Positions 9,990-24,900 of a DNA stretch of 64,000 nt are shown here, piece after piece; within the stretch, counting starts at the first letter, position 1; each line of letters opens with the position of its first letter. This DNA is from Actinernus sp. WN-2022. Its lineage: Eukaryota > Cnidaria > Anthozoa > Actiniaria > Actinernidae. Location of the stretch: assembly GCA_030867875.1 (NCBI GenBank), contig JAOWCC010001606.1, positions 1 to 64,000 on the forward strand, in the 5' to 3' direction. The notes beneath the pieces are model-generated. The model worked only from the letters and a program-made list of their open reading frames with translations, was not told the DNA's origin and ran no database searches. The translations under genes and the position numbers were made by a program.

Positions 9990-12900
9990 GTGAGTGTTGA
10001 TTGTTCCATTGATGTGTCATAGTTATTTTGGAGTTTTGAGAGTAGTTTGGCGTGCTATGATTGTGACTTCAAACTTCATTGTAAACTCAACTTTCCCTTC
10101 CAATTCCATAATATTGCCGTTGAGTTCCATGAATTAAGTTGTTCTTGTGTCCGAATTCCGCTGAGTCCAAATCATTTTTGTATGTTATTTTAAACATGAA
10201 ATTTGAAATAAGCTTTAAGTTTAATAATCGAGGAAATACGGTAATTACTGTAGTCTGTACCAACAATTAACATTACTTTTACATGTAGCACGAGGTGCTT
10301 TTTCCGCCTGAAATTACTTCATACTTTCCCTCATAAACAAAAAAAATGGAAGTCATTGATCGTGCACCGAAAAGTAAACACCGCAAACTTCGAGCATGTT
10401 GTTGAATTAACTATTAAGGAACAAACAACGTCAGCTAATTTAGCTGCCAGAAAATACAACCTGCTGGCCTACAAAACTTGAGAATGGCCACAGCATTTAC
10501 ACAAATAACTGAGGAAGGACTATTGCAGTACATACATGTAAGTGCTTTGCAAGGTTTTAGGGGGGGGGGGGGGGATTTTTGGAGTCGTACATTTTGGGGG
10601 GTCATTTTTTGGCATCAACAATACTGTATATACATTGTAAGGGAGCGCGTCCAAATATCGGAATCGGTCCTGACCGATTCCGATCATTCGGTAATAGATC
10701 CGATTCCGATGTCACTGAAGGTCCACCCGATTGAATCGGTGCCGATAGAATGTGAATCGGAAATAAGTACAGTATCGGTACCGAAAGAATCGGAAGAATC
10801 GGAACGGAAATATGTATCAGTCTTTGATCTGTCAGATGACCTTGTTCAGTACTGCATGCAGCCGCCACCACAACCCATTAAACCTGATCGCTACGCGCTA
10901 GGAAAAGCACGGTTTTCTGCATTCGCTTAATAAGCAACCAAACGAACTTTGAAGCGATTGCAAATAGCTGGGGCATTATTAAAATCCTAATGAAAGTTAA
11001 TTAAAACTTTACTAAAACACGGACTAATGATAGATACATGTAGGAGATTTAAAACAGTGTACTGTAGATCGAAATGTTTGTTAGCTCCGCAAGCGGCGTG
11101 GAAATATGCCAGTTTCTTGCTACTTCAATGGTCGTTGTTTTAGTTTTGATATTGACACTTTTTTTCTTTGCTTCCCCAACTTCTCTAAATTTCTTCATAG
11201 TGTAGCATCATTAAAGATAGGACACATGATATGTACACCAACATTAGCTAGCTGACGATAAGGAAGCCCGCACGAAACTTCGCTTCTTCGAAATGTCGCT
11301 TCGTAATTTCGATCCACTCGGTCAATTCGACCAACCTGAGTTGTAAACTTTATTTGGTCTTTGACTAACTGAACTTTTCGGCTCATTTTCGAACGGTACA
11401 GGAAGACAACTGTAGAGTTTACTTCAGTTCAGTCAGTATAATCAGGCTAAGAATAGAAATCTGATGCTTTGAACCCGGTTTGAATCGAAGGCCGGAAGGG
11501 TAATATACGAAAGGAATGGAAGTGTTCAATTTTGTAAAAGTTACCGTATCAATAATATTCAGATCCGTCAGCCTTCCAGATCTTTGTAAAAGTCATTGCA
11601 TGAAGTTTTCAAGTAAATTCGGACCATGCAGCATGAAATATCGTGAGCCGTAAAATAAACAAAACAACGGCTGCTCGCTAATAGTTCCCAGACCGGCGGT
11701 ATGTGGCCCGCTTTAAAGCTTGACTCACTCGCTGAGCGCAAAGCATAACACCAAATAAACTTTTGCTTCAGTGTAGTTTCACATTTACGGCAGATACTTG
11801 TCTTGTTACTAGTATTAAAAGGTTTCGGCAGAAATCATTGTAAATGTTTGCGTATAAAAATCTCAACTCTTCTTGGAGTCTGAATTTCCACGTGCAAATC
11901 AGTCAGGCGTGAACGTGTCAGTCTGATATTTTACAGAACATCGATCAACAGAGTTTTGAAGCAACATTTGTCATATTGATCAAGACGTGCAAAAACTTCT
12001 ATACTCTTACCAGAAAACTTCTACTGGGAAAGTGCAATTCCTTTTGAATTAAAAGAGCTTTAAATGCATCGGATCAGATCAGTCAGTTCGCGTAAATGGA
12101 AATTAATTGCGCTCCCGCGGTATTTGTGTCAGAAATGAGACACGCGTCTGGTTCAGTGACAGTTCATAATTGACGGGGACTTTTATTATAAACCATCTTA
12201 CTGTATAGCTGTACTTTGTAAAACTGTTTGTCATGAATTCGAATTTGTCACGCGTTAAATCGATCCTGGTGGAAGAAAGGTTAAAATACGAAATATTATT
12301 GTGCAATGAACACGTACGCTTGCCGAAATTTCTTCGAAATGCAATGCAATGTCCGTTGCTCTATCGGGTCGAATAAAAATGTAGTTCTTCATGTCTGTCT
12401 TTCTGTTTGTTGTTTTCCAAAGCGTGGGATCGCTGCCTGAGCAGCACGACAATTGAGTTCTGCTCCACTGAGTTGAACTTGGGTTTATGTCAACTCATGA
12501 TGGCGTAAATCATGTTTACAAAAATTTAATAGAGCAACTTGGAAATCGGACAGATCGATGTGAGTTCCGAACAAGTCACCGTTAAATTGTTCAATCGGAT
12601 CGGATCGGATCGGATCGGATCGGAATATTTGCGATCGGAATCGGACAAGACTTGAAAGTACCTCTACATTTTCCCGATGCTCAAGTATCGGAAAGGGCAT
12701 CGGATCCGATTCCGATAATCGGATTTCTGCCCGATATTTGGACGTGCTCCCTAAAGCAGGGGTATTCTTTCTTACATGTTATTGTCATTGAAAATTCTGC
12801 ATCAGCATTCCTGCAAACATTTTGTACTGAGTGAGAAACATAGGGCATCCTATAGTATGGCCAATCTCGCAACTGCCACCTGAGGGACGTGTCGGAGAGG

Positions 12901-15900
12901 GACTGGTGTTACCCTTGGTCTCCATGCTCCACACTGCCAAATGTAAAGAATGCCTGGGACGTACATGTATCTAATGAGCTGGCAAGTAAGGAATACACTG
13001 TGCATTGCACCTGCTACAAGTGCAAGGGGTGGGGTGGTGGTTAGTTTTGAAAACATGTTAGCTCTTGGGGGTGGGGGGAGGGGGATTATTTGGTTTTCTT
13101 TTTATCAGTGGAAAGATTTTTAAATTGTTTTTACAAAGATCACAGGAAAATGCAAGTGTGGCATGAATATTGCATGTTGAGAGAAAAACCAAACATCTGT
13201 ACAGGCTCAAGAAATCTTAAAACTGCTCTGACCTTTCCATGAAAATCATAGATCTACATGTACATCAAAATACCCCATTTTCCAAATAGTAGGCGTTTTC
13301 AAATTCATATATTTAAAATTTAACCTATAAACACTGAATATGTGCATGGTTTTTAATCACATGGCTTCTTTCAGCCACCAGTACAACACAATATCTCAAG
13401 TGGATCCAAAAGTATTTCTGAGGCTTTGGATTTCTTTGGAAATAATGAGAAAGAAACAGCACAAGAATCAACTACAAGTGAACACCAGTCAAGAAGTAAA
13501 GAACCTTCCAAGCTAAAAACAGGTGTAGCTGATGTGAATGGGAAGACTTCTAAAAAGAAGAAGAAAAGAACACATTCAGAAAGTAAGAATGTACATGAGT
13601 GTCCATTGTACATCACTTGTTGTAATGTGTTGTTGAATTTTTACTGCTGATTTTCAGCATTATGTTTTGTCAATGTTGATCTCAGGTTAGGTTTTGATAT
13701 GTAGCCTGGTTCCCACACTAGCGACACAAGGATAAGTGCAAGCAACATGCACAAACACAGTACTATGTATTGATAATTAGCAGTGCCTATTCTTGCTCCA
13801 CAACTACAGCACAGTCTGTCTGCATATTACATTGTATGTTGCTACATGTAAACTTTTGTGCTTATGCTAATATGCTTATAATGCTTGTATGTAATTGCTA
13901 GCATGAACCTGGCTTTACAGAGTGTGTTTTGGTAAGGTACACATTTATTAAAGGGAGCAGTGTGACTATAGGGGAATTGACTTTGAGGTAAAACTGTGCC
14001 AAATGTTGGTACATGTAAGTGGTTGGTACATGTACATGTAAGTGGTCTGTAAGTGGTTGGTACAATTGTGTCAGTAAAGTTGTGTTGACAAGTGGTCAGT
14101 AAAATTGTGTTGGTAAGTGGTCTGTAAGTGGTTGGTAACGTACATGTAAGGTGGTTGGTATGTCTTCGGCTGACCACTTTTTACAGTGCAGATTGTTCAC
14201 TTTATACAATACAATACTTTATTCTTCTCTCCCCTTATGGGGTTTTTCAGTGACAATTACGAGAAAAGATACTTTGGCATATGAATTAAACTAGCTAACA
14301 ATAATAATAGACGTAATTTATAGGTCAACAATATTACAATGTATGAATATAAAATGTGTTACGATTGTGGCCTTGTGGCTAGTTTAGTTATTGACAGCTG
14401 TCATTTATGTACTAGACAATATGACATTACAATATCTTAATGATTGTGTACTAAATGTACACATGACAGATACTTGGTAGTTTACAGACCTCACAGTGCT
14501 AGGTCTGTACTTTAATTAGCCAACCACCATTGTACATATACATATAAAGACATTATTATTGTGGCCTTGTGGCTAGTTTAGTTATTGACAGCTGTCATTT
14601 ATATACTAGACAATATGACATTACAATATCTTAAAGGGATACCCGAGTGAAAAACACATTTGGGCTCAAAAGCATCTTTCAGATGTACTTTGTTCAGAAA
14701 ATGTATTAAAATTTGATAAAACTTTTTCAGAGTTGAGAACGAGACCCTCAAAGTTGGCCCCGCAAAGACCTGGGCACTGCCATTTTGTTGACATTAATTC
14801 CTGTGATGTTATTTACGTCACTTCGTCCCACCGGAGTCTTGCGGCTAACTTGTAGCGACTTGTTTTCTTTGTAGAATTTTCACACGCTCGGAATTAGAGT
14901 AGATTTTCATCGATACGGCAGAGCAATTTCGTACTAGAACAAATATATCATGAAGACGATATTGTGGGAGAAGTTCAGAAGACTGGGAGGACGAGGAAAA
15001 GCATGTGGAAGGCGAGAATATCAGACCAACAACAAAAGGCGACTACCGAGCTAGTGCAAAACTGGTGTTGTGCTATGATGTAAAGATTCGCTGTGTTTTT
15101 GTATGGAACTTGTCAGCCTTAAACGCAAGACTAAGGTAGATTATGACAATATTGGCATTGCTTTCGAAACTTATGTATTATTGGAGCTATAAAATTTGCG
15201 TGTTATCCGGTTCGATCTGTACTGACTGCATGGCTTTGTGCAACTGAAACGAAACACCTGAAAAGTTAAAACCTCCCTGAAAAACCGATCATAACTAGCC
15301 CAACATAGCAGAATATATGCAATGACACAAGAACGAGACACTGGGAGCAATTTTATTGCAAATATAATTCCATTCCCTTATTAAATTGTGTGAAAGCATT
15401 GACGCGATCAAGTCGGCATGTTTGTGGTGGAACTTGGCGCGCGCCCGCTGTTTCAGAACGCATCAGTTAGGAAAACGAAATTAAATTATGTGGCTTGCTA
15501 CACCCTGATTATCTCTCTGGGTCAAATTAAACAAGTTTCGATTGCTATGCCGATATCAATATTGTAATAATCTACCTTTAGTCAAGTGTGTTTAAGGCTG
15601 ACAAGTTCCATACAAAGACACACACAGCTCAGCGAATCTTTATAGCACTAGCTCGGTAGTCGCCTTTTGTTGTTCGTTGACATTCTCGCCTTCCACATGC
15701 TTTTCTTCGTCCTCCCTGTTTTCTGAACTTCTCCCACAATATCGTCTTCATGATATATTTGTTCTAGTACGAAATTGCTCTGCCGTATGCTCGGAATTAG
15801 AGTAGATTTTCATCGATGTGAAAATTCTACAAAGAAAACAAGTCGCTACAATATTACAAGTTAGCCGCAAGACTCCGGTGGGATGAAGTGACGTAAAAAT

Positions 15901-18900
15901 CGTCACAGGAATTAATGTCAACAAAATGGCGGCTCCCAGGTCTTCGCGGGGCCAACTTTGAGGGTCTCGTTCTCAACTCTGAAAAAGTTTTATCAAGTTT
16001 TAATACATTTTCTGAACAAAGTACATCTGAAAGATGCTTTTGAGCCCAAATGTGTTTTTCACTCAGGTATCCCTTTAATGATTGTGTAATACATATGATG
16101 GGCACTCAGTCATGTAGTTACAGACCTCACAGCATTTGGTCTGCACTTTCACCAACCACCATTGTACATAAGACATTATTATTGTGGCCTTGTGGCTAGT
16201 TTAGTTATTGACAGCTGTCATTTATATATTAGACAATATGACATTACAATATCTTAATAATGACTGTGTACTAAATGTACACATGGCAGGCACTCAGTCA
16301 TATACAGACCTCACAGTGCTTGATCTGTACTTTCTGACCTCTCAAGATTCTCCAACACACACCTACCGCTTGGTTGATAATAACTTCTTATGAATTAATT
16401 AGTTAACCGAGAGCGAGGTCTTTACGGAAAAATATCAGACAAAGGTCTTGACAGTAGAGACCGAGCAATAGCGAGGTCCGTACATAAAAGACTGAGGTTT
16501 GATATTTCCAGTAAAGACTGAGCGGACGAGGTTAATAAGATGTTTATTATAAGGCACTTTTTTAGTTGGAAGTTAATATTTTACATCTGGTTGGCACGCG
16601 CATGTCTTGATTGTAGTTTTCACACCCTTTTGTCTTTTTGAGTTTTGTTTCACGAGTGAACACAGTCATGGAAGGTTTTAATCTAGGGCTAAAATCAACT
16701 TTATTTGGAAGAATTTATCCATATGGTTAGAACTAAATTTAATTTCAGAAGGCAACACTGTTTTTTCATTGATGAATTGAGACAGAATAAGTTATTCTGA
16801 AGAAAACATGTGAGCGAAAGGACAAACAAATCTGTCAAACTGAAGTCAATCTTCATCAACTGAATTTCTCAATCAACACTCTTCACCTGTTTTGCGAACC
16901 GTGAACAATTTGTACCTGGCTATCACTGGGAACTCTCTAAGTGGCATCCTGAGACACTGCCAATATATGGTTGCAGCCAGTAAAACTCGCTTCAGTTGGC
17001 TATTTTCCTGAGATGTACCGTGAAATTGCTGTGTGGAATGTGGGACGAGTTGGAGCTTTGTCAGTTTTCCTTGTACAAGATATTTTTGCTTCAAAGCACA
17101 AAATGGACATGACTTTTTGAAGCCCTTATTCCAAAGGATATTGACTGGCCTTGGGGAATTGGCAACAGAGAGAAATCTTTGGATACTATTTGAAAAAGGG
17201 AAGCTGGTGTTCCAGGCTCGAAAAGTTGTATACTTCGCCGATAACTTTGGGAATGTTCAATTAAGAACTTGGATAACAGGTGGTCAAAGTTAGCTGGAGG
17301 TAAGGACTATAATGTAAGGTTGCAAATAATAAGTTATTACATGTATTATGGCAAGCCACTCTCAAAGCCAAATTGAATGTATTGATTGGCTGGTGCTCGG
17401 TCAGGATTTTTCCATACTAAAATCGATGCAAAATAGAGTTTAACTACAGTATGCACTTACATGTATAATTACAATGTATAGTCAGGGCATCTGATAGAGT
17501 ATGGAAAAAAATGAAAAATAGTGCGGAAAATAGTGTGATTATTTTAGACTGATATATCCTCTCTCTAAATGGTTTATTGTGGGTTTTAGGGTAGAAAACA
17601 ACTCATTTTTGCCTTCCTAAAGTCAATCAGAGCATATTAAACTAATATTGCACTGAATAGAAAGAAAATGAAATACTGTAAAGACCAGTAGATATGTTGC
17701 ACCCCAAGTTTTGGAGCTCAAATTAATTTTGAGTAAAAAAAATGTTTTATTTTGTTTGAGTTCATAAACACTTACAAGTACTTGATGCCAAACTAATTTA
17801 AAAAAGATTAATATTTTGTTTGATACAAGTATAAATGCTTGTACTTGAAGCAAAACTTCAGATTGTCATAAATACATAATTGCAACTTTAAAATTTCAAA
17901 ATATTGTCAAAAAAGCCTATAACTCCACTTGAAATCGAAAACTGTCTCCATGCATTTAATTTTTTAAGGAAAATTATGTAATTTTAGGGACTTTTGCAGT
18001 GACTTTTGTATTATTGTGTGGAAATAGAGGGGGCTATTTTAAGCCAATAGTGCAAAATCGCACCCTCACACTATCAGATGCCCTGCATGCTTAGTGATGC
18101 AGTTTATTAGAGCACACACATCGTAATAATACAGTTTTTAAAAGAGAGAGTCGGTCCATCCAAAAATGTGACCTGTAAATATAATAAATTATTACAAACC
18201 TTAATTACCTCTAAAACGAACTTGACCATTTGTTTATTTTTGGGAAGCATTCTCAAAATATTTAATTCACCTCTACAAACAATGGACTCAATTCATGTTA
18301 CCGTTACATCAGAAATTATTAGATTAGTAGTCATACAGCCAGCACAATTGTCTTCAGATACTTTGGGGTGCCACTATAGAGCACAGTGCTGACCTTAGTG
18401 CTTATTGTATTATTAGACTTGTAAGTTCTTAGTGCTTATCATAGTATCACACTGGTAGTTTTATTCTTTTTATTTTGCCTACCCACCCTCCCGGCGGGTT
18501 GAGAGGTTTTCATGGATTGTAATTCTTTATTGTCTAGATATTTTGAGTTCCTTTTCCATTAAACCTCTCCTTGTGCCAAAGAACGGGTTTCTTTGTCTTT
18601 CTGATTAATATAACACTCAGTGTTACGTCGGGTCATAAAAGGGGAATTATCATTGATGTACGCAAACTCAAACAGAAAAGGACAGGAAAGAACTACCGGT
18701 AGTTGAAATACAATGGCATCCAAACGTCTATGCTACAGAGACAATGTTAAAAGAGAGAGCTGGTCCATCAAAAATGTGACCTGTAAATGTAATAAATTAT
18801 TACAAAGCTTACGTATGTACCTCTAAAATGAACTTGACCATTTGTTGTCAAAAATTATCATTGATGTACAGGGGTTTCAATAGAAGGCGGCTACCGGCGA

Positions 18901-21900
18901 TAAACTGCTCGGGTTACTTTGCTTCTTACCATCGGCTACTTCACACAATCATTGTGTTTTTTTGTTAAGTGTTGAGTAAAGTTTACTAGGTAAACCACTG
19001 CCTCTAACATCAGGATGAAACACCTGGATGTACGCAAAGTCAAGCAGAAAAGGACAGGAAAGAACTAGTCGAAATACAATTATATCCAAAGGTCTATGCT
19101 ACAGAGACAAGATAGATGTCCTGTTAGGTTCTACACAGTTTCAGAAGTCACCATCCAGCAGAGTTCAATGTACGGAAGAACCATTTTCCTTGGCCATCAA
19201 CTACAAGCGAGTTCCACTTGGTAGAAACAAAATTAGAACATGGCTTAGTAATGTATCAAGTGATGCAGGAATCAAACACCCCAGCAGCAAAATAACTGAA
19301 CAATCTGATTCAATAAAGACAAACCTGCTAACACTGATCCTGAAAGCTTTGTGGCTCTGTTGAGTGCAGTCCAGTGGAAGTAGTAAAACTACAAGACAAC
19401 AAGTACTTCTGCCAGTGTCTATTACCATGAGAGGCAGAAGTCATAGTCCATATATTCAACAAGCAACAAGTCTACTCCTCTGCAGCCAGCTTTCTTTCTA
19501 CAATTTTTTATTATCGGTTTTAAGAAATTTGAATGTCATGAGTTATCACCAGTCTACTATTTACACATTACAATCACTCACTATAAACCAGGGAAGTTCT
19601 GATTCCACAGCCAACTATTTTTGCCATTCAGGTGCAAATATCAGGGTTTGTCAGTTCCAGATTTTCCATGGCCCAGTCAAAGTTGTCCAGGATACAAACA
19701 AGCAGCATCAGAACTGTCATCGCCGAAAGTGATCCAACTAAGATGTTGAATTTTTTCAATGATCACATATGGCACTTGAGCGAATGGTTTGTTTTTCAGT
19801 TGATTTTATAGTGGAAGATACATGTACATTCTTTTCTGATCGCTTTTTCTACAAATTCCACCTTTCATGCAATTTGGATTAGCAAATTTTTCTAATTCTG
19901 AATTGATTCTGAAATCTGACATTATATTTCCATTCATTGTTTGTATTGATTTACGAAAAACTTTCAAATAGATCCTGGAATAAATTCTGTGTTATACAGC
20001 AACATTTTGGTGCGCGAAAAAATAAGCAAGTGCTGCAGGTGTTGTAACTTGCAGATCTGATAGTATTAACTTGATTAATAAGTGAGTAAACATCATTCCA
20101 TTAATGAAGCACCTTTTAAAACATACAATGATGTACTTGTTCATGTGTGCATTTAATATGTTATATTATTTTTATTTTTGAGGTGAAGATTCAGATTGTG
20201 AGAATTCTGTAGAAGACAAAACTGGGCCAAAGATATTTGCTAAGGAAACAAGTGCTGGGAAAACAAAAAAGAGAAAGGAGCTAACAACAGAACAACTTGC
20301 TCAAATGCACCAGGAAAAGGTTTGTAATTTGTTTATTTAATTATTATTAAATTAATTAAATAATTAATATTTGAATAAGTTATTTATTTATTTGCTTTCA
20401 TCATGCTTTCATCAATAATCAAATAGTTAGTTTCTCCTGTCTATTATCTAGTACTGTATATGTGTAGTTTCTTTTGCTTTACATAAATGTAGCTAGACTC
20501 CATTCTTTCAAAACCGTTTCAAAAGTGTGGATAACTTACTAGCCTTCAGTGCTGGCTAATAATACATTGTAATAATGGTTTGGTTGTCTTTCTAACAGAT
20601 TAACACATTCCGTCATGAAAATCACATCTATGTTAAAGGATCTGACGTCCCTGATCCTGTTGAAAACTTCTCTCTGTTACAGGAAAGGTATTACTATTAA
20701 ATTGTCAGTCTTAGAAAGAGTGATATATAATATACCGTAAAGACTTGTGTATAAGCTGCACCTGTAGGTAAGCCACACCCCAAGTTTTGAAGCTTGAATT
20801 GAGGAAAAAACTCTTGTTAAAAAATACAAAAAAATAATTAGAAAATCTTTTGTCAGAGTTCATAAACGTTTGTACTTGATGCCAAACTTCTTAAAAAAAA
20901 AAGCATAATCTTTTGCTGGAGTTCATAAACGCTCGTACTTGAAGCAAAACTTCATCAGATTTTCATAAATACATCACAACTTTAATTCGATCGAATATGG
21001 TTAGAACTTGCCTTGTCATTTCTTGTATATGTTTTAACCCGCAGTCTTTAACCCTTTCGCTCCTGAACTGGCCGTAACCGGCCAATATGAAGCATGTACC
21101 TGGAGAAAAATTATTGCGTCAAACCTAGACATGCTGGAAATACGATGTTGTGATATTATTTCAACTTCAAAGCGAGAGCTACAACAGGGATCGCTTGACT
21201 GTCCCACTTTGGTGAAAAACGCATTTGTTTTGGAGATCGTTGTTCGTTTCTTCCATTTTCACGAATTTCGAGGAGCTGAAAATCGGCTCTCAAAACCTTC
21301 CCATTCGCACTTGAAATCAAGAGCAAAATACAAAATAACCACTCAGTCGTTACAGTACCTTCAGTTGTTTAATCTTTCCAACCAGCAGGTTTCTTTTCAC
21401 AAAACACACCAAGCGACGGCGAACCACGCCAATGTTTACACGGCATTTCGCTCAACCACATTTCCTGCTCCCACCTCCAATTGCATGCTGGGTAAGCAAC
21501 AAAAAAATCACAAGGGGACCCCCTTCTGGGACTCCTGTAGGTTTTTTTTATAAGTCTTTTACCCCTACAACCAAGAGCAGTGATTTGGACTCAAGCCGTT
21601 GCTTTAAAGTGAAAAAAACACATCCTAATAGGTTGAGCAGGGGTAAAAGACAACCAACTGCAGGATTTCAAGGATTTCAGTGAAGAATTATGTCATAAAT
21701 TGTCTCAAAGCAGAAACACAACAGAAAAACCCTGTGAAACCCCTCACAAAGCCTACTAAAAGCAAGCCAAGTACTTTTCAGCCATCCTCAGACTTAATGA
21801 TGTCCTCAAGCTCTCTTGCAGTGGCTTATTTGTCCAAAATTAGAGCACATTTCATTGGAAAACCTACAGAAGAAACCATACTCACCGCCGCAGAGTCCGT

Positions 21901-24900
21901 AGAATTCTGCCGAATGGCATCATGGGAAAAGTTTGAGCCCTTGGTTTAAAAAGTCAGCAGTATTTAACTAGCCCGGGCTAGCCAAACTGGAACTGAGGGG
22001 GGAGGGTTGAGTTAGCACGTCTCTGCATTTCACCAATTGAGCCAAAACACCTCCGGGAGTGAAAGGGTTAAATTACTCCAGAATTCTTCTGCTTTTATTC
22101 CCCCATTAACTAACAACAATTCCAAGACACTGCTTTTCTTTAATCACTAGAGCAAGGAAGGTTTTCTGCCGAAACTACATGTGTATACTTGCACAAGTAC
22201 AAGTGTTTATGAACTTGGACAAAAGATTTTATAATTATTTTTTATATCAGTTTTCAAAAAAACGTTTTTTTTTCCTAAATTCAAGCTTCAAAACTTGGGG
22301 TGTGGCTTATACAGGTGCGGCTTATACATGGGTCTTTAGGTAAATATTCAAGCATTCAAGGTTCCAAAGTGTTAACACATGTGTTAGTATTACAACTAGT
22401 GAATCATTAATTTTGTCAACTTGTAAAATAAGTTATTTTTACAAGAAAGGTGGTAATCCTGAAGTTCAGGTTGCTTTGTCTGAATTAGGAAATATAAATA
22501 TATGTATTTGGCTATATATTTACCTACATGTAAAATATGTGACCCTCCAGGTGAAAAGGGGATCTACAGAATTTACATTAATTGTCAACACTTTACCTAC
22601 GTTAGAATGTTCCAAATGCTTTGCCAGAATGTTAACATGCTTTGATCATGATTGTTTTAACAATCAAAATGTGTTGGGAAGAGTGATGGAAATTAATTCA
22701 TGTCACTAAATATACATTGTAAACAAAGTCAAAGGCTCATGGCAGAAACTACATGTAGTTCAAGCAAATCTCAGAACTGTTTCAAAAGCCGCCCTGACCT
22801 TACCCAGAGTTGACTGGAAATAATTACTGTCCTAAAACTGTTAGGTTTTTCTGTGTTTAAGTCTCTTTAATGATTAGAAAACATAGCGTTTTCAACCTAC
22901 ATGATTGTATTAAAAACGCAAAGAAAATTGTCTGAGTATAAGAATTACCCCTGTGCAACTATTGTCTACCAATTGTATATCAAATTGTCATGCTTGAGGA
23001 GTTTGACCAATGAGAGGAAAGCTGTCCCACCGTCAGTTGCATGCAGATTAAGTGGTTTCACCATAAACAAACTGACATGTGTTTCATGCAGGCTATAAAA
23101 TTCTCTTGGTGGACATATTTTAATAGAAGATTCAGACTCCCCTCCCCTCCCCTGTAAATTAGTGGAATTTGACTGCAAAAGGATTAGGGGCACATTTGTT
23201 TGGGTCTTATATAATTACTCAAACTAAAATATGAAAATTAAGGCCCGCTAAATACAATACAAACAAGCTTAATTACATAATATTATACTGAGTGTGCAAC
23301 ACTAAGAATAGCATAAATTTGATTTGACTGATTGTTTTCTATATTCGCGGGTTAGGGGTAACGTTAACACAACAAAATTTCTGGGTTTGAGACATGTCTT
23401 ACAACAGGTACATTTAGAGCAAAACTTATCAAAATTTTGTTTCGAATATTCTTAGCAAATTATCCTAGTGAAGAAATAAATTTTGCATAGTACTAGACAA
23501 AAGAAGTTTTGAACTTTCAAAGAAATTTTGAAAGATGCAAAATTTTGTCATATTTTGTCAAAAAGCTTTGAGTTTCATTGAATTTTGCGTGCATTACTTT
23601 TGAGGAGAACTGTACATTGTATATGAGAAGAATGCCAGTTCAGGTCATTATAAATTGGTACATGTAAATTGGTTTAAAGTCAGGAGTGTCATTTCAGCAG
23701 CGGACACCCTTGGGTTGTTTGAAGCAAGGGTAAGCACTACCCCAGGGTTAAATTGCTAATCTGAGGGTAAACTGTAAAGATTACAATACAGATTTACCAC
23801 TAACCTAGGGATAAAGTTATCCTTGCTTTGAACAACTCAGGTCCCAGAACACAGTTGTTTGAATAAAGGGTAACTTTATCCCTAGGATAGCGCTAAATCT
23901 GTAATTGTATTCTGTACAGTTTACCCTCGGGGTTAGTGATTTAACCCAGATGTAGTGCTTACCCTTGCTTCGAACAACCTGACCTAGGCCTTTATAGCCT
24001 GGCATACCCACCTACTCCAGTATAGCACGTCCCTCCCATTTCCAAAATTAATTAAACCTGTGAAAGTGCACAATATTAGTTTGCTGTATTGCAGGGATTT
24101 TAATAGAAGCTGGCTACTGCTGGCTGTCCAGTACATGTAGCTACTTCATGTTGACTAGGGCCTAATGTTTTTTTCTCATGTCTTTCTTTCGTATCCTTTC
24201 AACTGATGATCATGGTATGGTTGTCCTATTACTCCTACAAGCATTATGGCAACCTGTGACATTGTTGTTGATCATTTAAAAAGTCTGAGCAGGGTTTAGA
24301 AGTCAACAAAATTAAATTAGCTCTGCCTAAATAGCATAATTTGCAACATAATAGGTCGTTCTTGCTGCACAATGTGCCCTGAAAGTACCATCAGAAGCCA
24401 TGTTTCTAGTTCTTTTATTTTACATGTACATGTAATATATAATTTTCGATGAAATACCAGACAGTGTAATATTTCTTTCTAAAAAGTGATATCTTTTTAA
24501 AAGCCAGTCATATTTTCACGTGTGAAGATCACTTTTGAAAATATTACTGGCTTTTAAAAAATTCTAGTCTTTTTTAAGGAAGAAATGAAAATTGGTATTT
24601 CATCAACAATCATAAATAAACAGAATATTACATAGCCGCTTGGAGATCTATTTTATCTTCTTGTGTTGATGAAATATCTTACTTGTTCGCTGTGCTCACT
24701 CGTAAGATATTTCCTCAAAACTTTGCACACAGCTCTTCAATTAATCTTGCCATATCAGTGTCAATGATCACATTCTAAATTCTCCCTTATAAAAACAAAG
24801 AAATTGAAGGAGAATTTAGAATGTGATCAGGAGACACTTATGCCCATTTTACTGAGTGACACAGCCCTTCAATTAACCTTAGCTTGCAATATCAGTGTCA

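Noticed and set aside
21131..21949. Three + strand frames inside the TTAA-flanked element, considered as a transposase
   Set aside because: No DDD catalytic motifs or zinc-ribbon tail; the frames overlap and are in different registers.
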